Of a stretch of DNA of 7,252 nucleotides, positions 1 to 4,653 are shown piece after piece. The stretch comes from FEN-1297 sp964618785 (GTDB lineage: Bacteria; Bacteroidota; Ignavibacteria; Ignavibacteriales; Ignavibacteriaceae). The notes beneath the pieces are model-generated. The model was not told the DNA's origin. It worked only from the letters and a program-made list of their open reading frames with translations, and did no database searches. The DNA is taken from assembly GCA_964618785.1 (NCBI GenBank), contig CAZUCY010000159.1, positions 1-7,252 on the forward strand, in the 5' to 3' direction. Every line of letters begins with the position of its first letter. Position 1 is the first letter of the stretch. Both the position numbers and the translations under genes were made by a program.

Positions 1-183
1 CCGCTGCTACTGCTACTGCCGTCTCAATTCTAATATAGTCCGATTAAAATTATCGAATTAACGATGTATCACCCGCTTTACAAAGTCTCAATTCTAATAT
101 AGTCCGATTAAAATACTGCCTACGCTTTAATCGAACTATTTTAGAATTGGAAAGTCTCAATTCTAATATAGTCCGATTAAAAT
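1..183 (-). CRISPR. CRISPR array, three 30-bp repeats, left end outside window
   Basis: Three identical 30-base repeats lie at 21-50, 85-114 and 154-183. They enclose spacers of 34 bases (51-84) and 39 bases (115-153), and 20 bases of a further spacer are cut by the window edge at 1-20. I read the array on the minus strand. In that direction the repeat begins ATTTTAATCGG and ends ATTGAGAC, which resembles the 8-base crRNA 5' handle (ATTGAAAC-like) of subtype I-B and type III arrays processed by Cas6. It also puts the leader between the array and cas2. The repeat has little internal dyad symmetry, as is usual for this class. The array directly follows cas1-cas2 and belongs to the type III locus. 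The spacer at 115-153 is abnormal: it contains an inverted repeat copy, described separately. Total array size is unknown. Confidence 0.95.
126..149 (-). repeat. Inverted degenerate CRISPR repeat inside the leader-proximal spacer
   Basis: On the plus strand these 24 bases match the reverse complement of the adjacent plus-strand repeat at 22 of 24 positions. The two differences are at 134 (A for G) and 140 (T for A). In the minus-strand transcript the repeat 154-183 and this segment can fold back on each other. The stem has 22 Watson-Crick pairs, one G-U pair and one A-A mismatch, and the 8-base loop is AGAC from the repeat end plus UUUC from the spacer start. The repeat 85-114 could compete for pairing. 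Whether this is a spacer captured from a related array or a decayed inverted repeat cannot be decided from the window. Confidence 0.9.
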
Positions 184-339
184 AGAACATTTTTTGTTCG
201 TTTCTGCACAAATATCTTTAATTTCTGCCCTAAACGCAATGTTGTCGATCTACTTTTTTAAAAAACACCGGCGGATCGACAACAGCCTCTTTACGCCTTG
301 ACAGCATATTTCAAATAATGTACAGTCAAAAACCAAATT
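184..339 (-). promoter_or_regulatory. CRISPR leader
   Basis: This is the non-coding stretch between the hairpin after cas2 and the first repeat on the array's transcribed side. It is AT-rich, has no credible ORF, and contains a long dyad at 240-284. New spacers would be inserted at its boundary with the repeat at 183/184. A possible sigma-70-type promoter, TTGACT (minus strand, 324-329) and TATGCT (303-308), is separated by 15 bases, which is shorter than ideal, so I give it little weight. The leader role follows from the repeat orientation and the position beside cas2, not from a recognised leader family. Confidence 0.7.
240..284. repeat. Leader dyad, 11-bp inverted repeat
   Basis: The arms at 240-250 (TGTTGTCGATC) and 274-284 (GATCGACAACA) are perfect inverted repeats of 11 bases. 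The 23-base centre contains a second perfect palindrome, TTTTTTAAAAAA, at 254-265, and a GC-rich CACCGGCG at 266-273. It sits 56 bases upstream of the first repeat (minus direction), inside the presumed leader. It could be a protein-binding site for adaptation or transcription, an RNA hairpin in the pre-crRNA 5' region, or a remnant of a mobile element end. I cannot tell which. Confidence 0.75.
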
Positions 340-360
340 CCCTCTCCCGCTGGGAGAGGG
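340..360 (-). terminator. Hairpin after cas2, likely terminator of the cas1-cas2 transcript
   Basis: A perfect 9-bp stem (CCCTCTCCC at 340-348 and GGGAGAGGG at 352-360) closes a 3-base loop, 9 bases past the cas2 stop. In the minus direction it is followed by AATTTGGTTTTTG, a T-rich but imperfect tract, so intrinsic termination is plausible rather than certain. The same kind of short GC-rich palindrome also occurs as a dispersed intergenic repeat in many genomes, which is an alternative origin. Confidence 0.65.
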
Positions 361-369
361 TTATGCTAC

Positions 370-651
370 TTATACAAAGAATGATATTTCATTCTTTTCA
401 ATCCCTAATATCTCTTTTTTAACAACCGTATCGGTTCTAATTGCATAAATAAAAACGGAATCCTCTTTCTTATCAATTATTTCTTTTATACAGTCCTTTA
501 GTTCCATGAATTGTGAGCCTGTAAGCTCACCTTCAAATGTGGAATTCTGCACCCAGTTAAGATATTTCCGGCAGAGTTTTAACAGCTTTGGCAGTCTTTT
601 GGATGAAGTTAAATCATAGGTTAAAATATAGTACATAACTTTCTTTACCAT
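370..651 (-). CDS. cas2: CRISPR-associated endonuclease/integration factor Cas2
   Basis: Cas2 forms the Cas1-Cas2 integrase, where its dimer bridges two Cas1 dimers and measures the prespacer during spacer acquisition. The 93-residue product has the usual family length and the ferredoxin-like first strand YYILTYDL (residues 7-14), with the conserved Asp at 13. Next come KRLPKLLKLCRKYLNWVQNS and FEGELT, a signature shared with Cas2 of I-B/III loci. The chosen ATG at 651 overlaps the cas1 stop in ATGGTAA, which suggests coupling. The ATG at 636 (start MYYIL, preceded by AAAGAAAG) would also give a normal Cas2 N-terminus and cannot be excluded. It is the last gene before the terminator hairpin and array. 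Confidence 0.96.
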   Translation of the reverse strand: MVKKVMYYILTYDLTSSKRLPKLLKLCRKYLNWVQNSTFEGELTGSQFMELKDCIKEIIDKKEDSVFIYAIRTDTVVKKEILGIEKNEISFFV

Positions 652-1721
652 TTTGCTTTAAAGCTTTCATAATTTTCTTCCTTGTTAATATGCTTTGCTA
701 ATTTATAACATTCCTGCCTTATCAGCCCGCGGTATGAAACGCTTTTATCTTTTTCACGTACGAGTATTTTTGTGGTCAATTTCTTCTCAAACTCCTGTGC
801 AAATAACCTGCGGGCATTCTTTTTTATAAAGCAATATCCGTTCCGGCAGATAAAATCTTTTTCTCCGATTATATTCTTGTTTATTACCTTAAATATTATT
901 CTGTCCGTTAAAACAGGCTTAAACAATTCGGCTAAATCCAAATGAAGGCTTAGCCTTCCATCCGTAGGTTCGTGAAGAAAGCTTATTTCAGGATAAATCC
1001 TCGTCTGGTAAATTTCGTTGAGGCATACGCCGTAAACAATCATGTTGCCGTAAGAAATAAGGGAGTTTATCATATTGTCCGGCGGTCGTTTCACTCTATG
1101 TGTAAAACCGGTGGGATAAATAAAAATATTTTGCCATGCAGAGTAGTAAGCCCTTTTTATAGCCCCCTCAAAACCCATAAGCTCTTCAACTGAAGTTGTA
1201 TCTTTAATTAAATCGGCAAACTGTTCTATTTGTTCTATATAACCGGAAAGGATAACCCCCCGGTTGTTATAATAGCGTAAGTTAATTATTTGGTTTACCG
1301 CCGCTCCGTAAACAAACTGCTGTGCTAAATGAAGCCTGTCGTCAGGGTCGTTAAATGCCGCTGCTTGTTTTAGTAATGTAATTGCAGATGATGCGCCTCC
1401 GGCGGGTATAAAACTTCCGGCATATTTTCCGTTGTAATTCAGGACGTGCATCGGAATTTTATGAGCTGATAAAAAGTAAAGAAATTTTGAATTAAACCTG
1501 ATTATGCCGGCTGAAAAGATTGAATCAATTCCTTCTACAGGCAGATATTTTTTTTCGCCGGAAGGGGTTATAACATCTTCGCCAAGCAGGAATTCTTCCC
1601 TGTTTTGCAGAGTTTCTTCAGGCAATTCTTCTTCATCGCCGTTTACAACCGTTTCTAAAAAGATTGTATTATCTTTTCTTTTCATCATAGTATCGGAGAA
1701 TATGTAAAGTCTTTTTTTCAT
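645..1721 (-). CDS. cas1: CRISPR-associated integrase/endonuclease Cas1 (I-B/III-like)
   Basis: Cas1 is the metal-dependent integrase that inserts prespacers at the leader-repeat junction, together with Cas2. The 358-residue protein starts with the beta-rich N-terminal domain (LYIFSDTMMKRKDNTIF and, after an acidic insert at about 28-48, KKYLPVEGIDSIFSAG). The helical catalytic domain follows. I place the metal ligands at Glu185 (in GFEGAIKRAYY), His250 (in SFLHEP) and Asp262/Glu265 (in LDLAELFKP), so the active site looks intact. The overall pattern resembles the Cas1 type found with I-B and III-A/B systems. The ATG at 1721 has a ribosome binding site (AAAGGG, about 8 bases upstream). The stop overlaps cas2. 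Its 5' region holds a repeat-like anti-repeat at 1745-1762. No reverse transcriptase fusion is present. Confidence 0.97.
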   Translation of the reverse strand: MKKRLYIFSDTMMKRKDNTIFLETVVNGDEEELPEETLQNREEFLLGEDVITPSGEKKYLPVEGIDSIFSAGIIRFNSKFLYFLSAHKIPMHVLNYNGKYAGSFIPAGGASSAITLLKQAAAFNDPDDRLHLAQQFVYGAAVNQIINLRYYNNRGVILSGYIEQIEQFADLIKDTTSVEELMGFEGAIKRAYYSAWQNIFIYPTGFTHRVKRPPDNMINSLISYGNMIVYGVCLNEIYQTRIYPEISFLHEPTDGRLSLHLDLAELFKPVLTDRIIFKVINKNIIGEKDFICRNGYCFIKKNARRLFAQEFEKKLTTKILVREKDKSVSYRGLIRQECYKLAKHINKEENYESFKAKW

Positions 1722-1744
1722 ATTTATACCCTTTCATTTATGTA

Positions 1745-1762
1745 ATTCTAATCGGACAGAAT
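1745..1762 (-). promoter_or_regulatory. Gapped CRISPR anti-repeat upstream of cas1
   Basis: On the plus strand 1745-1757 (ATTCTAATCGGAC) matches the first 13 bases of the minus-strand CRISPR repeat at 12 of 13 positions. After omission of six repeat bases, AGAAT (1758-1762) matches again. In the cas1 mRNA this segment is therefore antisense to the repeat. It begins at the stop codon of the 50-residue ORF and ends about 15 bases before the cas1 ribosome binding site. It can also form its own small 5-bp hairpin (ATTCT/AGAAT), so the resemblance could partly be coincidence. Confidence 0.4.
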
Positions 1763-1914
1763 CATTTTTTCGAATTCATAATCCATCTTTTTATTGCAAA
1801 TATCCCCGGCATCATAATAATTAAGTTTAAAGGGATTGGAATTACAATAAGTACAATTGCATAAACAGCAACAATAAAAATAACACAGCCGCATGTTACT
1901 GGATCACTTTTCAT
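1762..1914 (-). CDS. Small hydrophobic membrane protein upstream of cas1
   Basis: I do not recognise a family. The 50-residue product has a short polar N-terminus with a Cys-Gly-Cys motif (residues 8-10). An almost continuous hydrophobic stretch follows from about residue 11 to 40, broken by prolines at 26, 28 and 36, and the tail is basic (IKRW...NSKK). This fits one long or two short membrane helices with the C-terminus in the cytoplasm. The ATG at 1914 is supported by AGGA eight bases upstream. A longer version starting at 1974 would run through an inverted repeat and lacks support. It is the first ORF after the 199-base gap and lies 40 bases before cas1, so it is probably on the same transcript. 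Function is unknown. Confidence 0.6.
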   Translation of the reverse strand: MKSDPVTCGCVIFIVAVYAIVLIVIPIPLNLIIMMPGIFAIKRWIMNSKK

Positions 1915-2113
1915 TTTATTTTTCCTAAAAATTAAGATTAAGAGATAAGAGCTGCAATTTCCGCGTTCCGGCATAGGCGTGAAAAATTTTCCCGGCAGGT
2001 TTGCATCTCTTATCCCCGGCGTGGTTAAATAAAAATATTTTAAAGCTTACGCTGTTAACATACGTAATGATAAGGGGCTGTAATAGAAAAGAAATATTTT
2101 GGAAACGTTTCGG
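1915..2113. other. Intergenic region between the CARF genes and the cas1 group
   Basis: These 199 bases separate the CARF operon end from the 50-residue ORF and contain no credible gene. They hold the inverted repeat 1944-1957/2001-2014 and an A/T palindrome at 1981-1991. The cas1-cas2 promoter, if there is a separate one, should be here on the minus strand. I could not identify a convincing promoter motif, and read-through from the CARF genes is also possible. Confidence 0.5.
1944..2014 (-). repeat. Inverted repeat in the 5' region of the cas1 transcript
   Basis: The arms are GATAAGAGCTGCAA (1944-1957) and TTGCATCTCTTATC (2001-2014), complementary at 13 of 14 positions with a 43-base loop. 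In RNA from the minus strand this makes a long-looped stem ending about 30 bases before the start of the 50-residue ORF. It is followed by a T-rich stretch (TCTTAATCTTAATTTTT). It may be a terminator or attenuator between the CARF genes and the adaptation genes, a binding site for a dimeric regulator, or a structured 5' leader. Confidence 0.6.
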
Positions 2114-3208
2114 TTAGAAGGAGATTTTTATTTTGCTTTTTGCAGCGGGTATGTAATAAGCGGTCTCGCCGTAATTTTTAATGCTTTTAATCTGAAATTC
2201 CTCAGTTAGATCCGGCTCTTTTATCAAAGACTGGATCTTTGAATTTATCTTGGTTCTTCTTGTCCTTATATTTTCGGCGGAAAAGCCGTTTTTCCACCAG
2301 GTTTTTTTTGCTTCTTCGTTAAAGTAGTAATAAGAATAATTTTCTTTAATAAAAGCTTCAACTTTTCCTGCAAATTCTTTAGATATAATAAAGTTAATTT
2401 TATATTTAGATTGATTTTCGAGAGCGGCTTCAATAAACATATAGTATAGAACAAACTCAATCGGCTCAAGTTTAATCTTTTCGCTTCCGTATTTTATTGT
2501 TTTTTCATTTATCAACAGAATAAGCTTTCTTTCATCGGAAACAGATTTTAATTGCTTTTGTGTAAGCTCTACTAATTGAGAATACTTAAGATTAAAGAAA
2601 GCGTCATCTTTACCATCCCGGGAAATTAAAGAGCGAAGCCTTATAAAAGGTATTTCCGAGAGCTCAAGCTGTTTATCTTCTTTTTTATTTACAGGGTAAA
2701 ATCCCTTAAACTCATTTTCTTCAGAGGTAAGAACGTGCAGTAATTTATCTTTTTCCCTTCCGAAAAGGTTAAGGGCAAAAGCCATGTGAACACTCATGGT
2801 TTTCCTTCCGCCTGATATTGAGCAGTATAAAATATTCTCAGGATCGGATGATTTTTGTCTTATAAAGTCGCAGGCTTTATTAGGGAACAGCTTGTTCTGC
2901 CTGTCGGTTCTTATATCGGAAAGCTCGATGCTTTCTTCTTTAGCCACAATAATATGATCGCTGTTTTCTTCAAAAAGAGGGATTTTTATTTTATATTTCT
3001 TTGAAAGATTTACAATTTCATCTTTTAATTTTGATTTTGGCGTTCCGGCAGCCTTATCTTTGCCCAGGATAACATTTCTGCCTCTGACTGTAGTTAAAAT
3101 ATAAATTTCATCAATTGTAATTTTTCTCTGGACTGTCAAACAGTAAAGAGTTTCAGTGACAATTTGCGTTGTTAGTCCGGATACGCAAATGAGAATATTC
3201 TTATACAT
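2114..3208 (-). CDS. CARF protein, NE0113/Crn1 (SSO2081)-like, with C-terminal winged-helix-like region
   Basis: The 364-residue protein opens with an N-terminal CARF Rossmann fold: NILICVSGLTTQIVTETLY (residues 4-22), DEIYILTT (33-40) and the ligand-site motif SISGGRKTMS (130-139). This is the pattern of the NE0113/TIGR02584 group, related to Crn1 ring nucleases that cut cyclic oligoadenylate. Lys136 is a candidate ligand or catalytic residue by that comparison. Residues about 225-364 include KIKLEPIEFVLYYMF, then R..RTKINSKIQ and GETAYYIP, which look like a winged-helix domain. The role is therefore ring nuclease, cOA-responsive regulator, or both. I choose the ATG at 3208 because the CARF strand starts there and it overlaps the upstream stop in ATGTATAA. 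A TTG start at 3238 is possible but less likely. Confidence 0.87.
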   Translation of the reverse strand: MYKNILICVSGLTTQIVTETLYCLTVQRKITIDEIYILTTVRGRNVILGKDKAAGTPKSKLKDEIVNLSKKYKIKIPLFEENSDHIIVAKEESIELSDIRTDRQNKLFPNKACDFIRQKSSDPENILYCSISGGRKTMSVHMAFALNLFGREKDKLLHVLTSEENEFKGFYPVNKKEDKQLELSEIPFIRLRSLISRDGKDDAFFNLKYSQLVELTQKQLKSVSDERKLILLINEKTIKYGSEKIKLEPIEFVLYYMFIEAALENQSKYKINFIISKEFAGKVEAFIKENYSYYYFNEEAKKTWWKNGFSAENIRTRRTKINSKIQSLIKEPDLTEEFQIKSIKNYGETAYYIPAAKSKIKISF

Positions 3209-3437
3209 TTTTTCTTTTAGTTTTATTTTGTTCTGCAATTTTAATTAAGAATAAACCTATTGCAAAAACAACGATAGCAGAAATAATCAGGTGCATAAAG
3301 CCTGTAAACATCATCATAAATGAAATAACAGCCAGTAAAACAAAACCGATTACTTTGTGGAATTTAATGAAAACAAAATAATAAAGTGTAAACAGGATTA
3401 ATCCTGCAATAAACAATATGCCAATTAAAATAAACAT
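3201..3437 (-). CDS. Small three-helix membrane protein coupled to a CARF gene
   Basis: No family is recognised. The 78 residues contain three probable membrane segments (about 2-24, 29-47 and 50-67), short basic or polar turns (KFHK at 25-28), and a charged tail (AEQNKTKRKNV) that should be cytoplasmic. The ATG at 3437 has AGG seven to eight bases upstream (GGCAGGT). The stop overlaps the following CARF start by eight bases, which predicts translational coupling and matched amounts of the two proteins. Other type III loci use membrane effectors, such as CARF-membrane fusions and small membrane partners. This protein carries no CARF domain, so any sensing would have to come from a partner. 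A membrane-perturbing or anchoring role is inference. Confidence 0.72.
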   Translation of the reverse strand: MFILIGILFIAGLILFTLYYFVFIKFHKVIGFVLLAVISFMMMFTGFMHLIISAIVVFAIGLFLIKIAEQNKTKRKNV

Positions 3438-3616
3438 AAACTATACCTGCCATTTAGCAGAGCTTGCCGCTCATTTTGAGGATTCATATAAAACATATTT
3501 CCTGAATTTAATAAAATTAAAAATGGAAATTTTAGAGCAATCTCCGTTTTCGATAGTACTAAACCATAAGTACAAACAATGATGTCGTTTTTATATATTG
3601 GACAAATAATAATCAT
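3425..3616 (-). CDS. Doubtful 63-codon ORF between two CRISPR accessory genes
   Basis: The product is not recognised and has no clear domain. It is moderately hydrophobic in the first two thirds (CTYGLVLSK, ALKFPFLILLN) and polar near the end (NPQNERQALLNGRY). For it: the start overlaps the upstream stop in ATGA exactly as at 4650-4653, and its end overlaps the next start by 13 bases. Against it: there is no ribosome binding site, the composition is unremarkable, and a chance ORF of this size is easy in AT-rich DNA. It could be a real small gene, a decayed gene, or just spacer DNA. Confidence 0.3.
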   Translation of the reverse strand: MIIICPIYKNDIIVCTYGLVLSKTEIALKFPFLILLNSGNMFYMNPQNERQALLNGRYSLCLF

Positions 3617-4653
3617 GATAAGAAAATAGTATCAGTAATTTTATTTACATTTAATACTAATGTAATTGAAAGTTCCTTAGCTCTTTGAATAATATTTTCA
3701 GAAGGTGTGCTGCTTAGTACTGCAACGCCCTTGCCAAATGTGCCGCTTGTTATAGCTCTTAAAGTTTCCAGCTCATATAGCGCTGCATTTTCAGCTTTTC
3801 CACTCTTACAGGATATTAAATAAAGTTTGTAATTTTTTAATATAATAAGGTCAATTTCGTTTCTTATCTGATTATCTGAAACTATTTTAACACCGATTTT
3901 CATTTCATCCGGGTTCAATGATTTGAATTTCCAGTAAACATAATACTCAAGCCAATCGCCGAATAAAAATTCTTTAGCGCCGAATTTGTATTTCAGGGGC
4001 GGTTTTACATTGGGTAAAGCAAGGACAAAATTTGCCGGGGTCTTTTGAAATGAAAAATTCTTTTTAATTGAATTTACCGTTTGGTAAGATTCTTTATCAA
4101 GCGCTTTCCTAACGGAATCTGTGAATTTTATAAATTCATCGAGCAATTGATCCTTTTCAATTTCCGCAAACAATGTTTCATAAGCAAAATCTAACCTGGC
4201 AGATTTCTCTTCTTCGATTTTATATCCGTATGCTGCCAGGTAATTCTCAATGGTTATATTAGTTTTAAGGTTTTCAATCTTTCTTAATGGAAGAAGATGA
4301 ATAATACCTAAGTGTTCTGTGTTGCAATAAAAAACCGGTTTATTATTTTTCCTAAAATATTCATAGGCTGCCAGAGCCATAGGTTTAGTACCTCCGGTTA
4401 CGTTCAGGAATATATCCTTTTCAAAACTACTAAAAATAAGTTCAAGTTTTGTGTTCAGGTCAATATCATCATAAGCAGAAATATCATCATAAAGAAAGAC
4501 TTTTATCCCTTTTTTCATAAAAAGCGATTGGAGATGTCTAGCGCAATTAATTTCTTCCGGTGTGGAAAGTAAAAATACATTTTGCGGTTGATACATAAAA
4601 ACAGGAAGGACATTAGCCATTGCCTGTCTTGAAACCAAACAAACCAAATTCAT
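3613..4653 (-). CDS. Card1/Can2-like CARF nuclease (DUF1887 family)
   Basis: The N-terminal CARF domain of this 346-residue protein has VCLVSRQAMANVLP (residues 4-17) and the ligand motif NVTGGTKPMALAAYEYF (84-100). The C-terminal PD-(D/E)XK nuclease domain has GDWLEYYVY (Glu236), RNEIDLIIL (Asp268) and YLISCKSGK (Lys283). Known relatives are dimers activated by cyclic oligoadenylate (cA4) that cut single-stranded DNA and/or RNA, causing dormancy during phage attack. The length matches the family (about 340-380). The usual Glu two residues before the catalytic Lys is Ser281 here, and I cannot say from sequence alone whether this changes activity. The ATG overlaps the upstream stop as ATGA and has its own AGG five bases before it. 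It lies between two other CARF genes. Confidence 0.93.
   Translation of the reverse strand: MNLVCLVSRQAMANVLPVFMYQPQNVFLLSTPEEINCARHLQSLFMKKGIKVFLYDDISAYDDIDLNTKLELIFSSFEKDIFLNVTGGTKPMALAAYEYFRKNNKPVFYCNTEHLGIIHLLPLRKIENLKTNITIENYLAAYGYKIEEEKSARLDFAYETLFAEIEKDQLLDEFIKFTDSVRKALDKESYQTVNSIKKNFSFQKTPANFVLALPNVKPPLKYKFGAKEFLFGDWLEYYVYWKFKSLNPDEMKIGVKIVSDNQIRNEIDLIILKNYKLYLISCKSGKAENAALYELETLRAITSGTFGKGVAVLSSTPSENIIQRAKELSITLVLNVNKITDTIFLS

Noticed and set aside
1..20. Triplet-like run (CTGCTA...) at the left edge as a microsatellite
   Set aside because: It is only about three units long and directly abuts a repeat, so it is best explained as a cut spacer.
21..183. Reading the CRISPR array on the plus strand
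   Set aside because: The minus-strand repeat ends in an ATTGAGAC handle-like sequence and the leader-like DNA is on the cas2 side. The plus reading would put the leader off the window and lose the handle.
972..1707. Plus-strand ORFs at 972-1193 and 1504-1707
   Set aside because: They lie entirely antisense to cas1, which has intact catalytic motifs. They have no domain and are chance frames.
1915..1974. Longer start at 1974 for the small membrane protein before cas1
   Set aside because: The ATG at 1914 has a well-spaced AGGA. The extension adds residues of different character and covers one arm of the inverted repeat.
2266..2469. Minus-strand alternative-frame ORFs at 2266-2469 and 5270-5494
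   Set aside because: They overlap the CARF genes in another frame and their Lys/Leu-rich composition is typical of shadows in AT-rich DNA.
3209..3238. TTG start at 3238 for the NE0113-like CARF protein
   Set aside because: The ten extra residues are a Lys-rich lead-in to the family start, while the ATG at 3208 begins exactly at the first CARF strand and overlaps the upstream stop.
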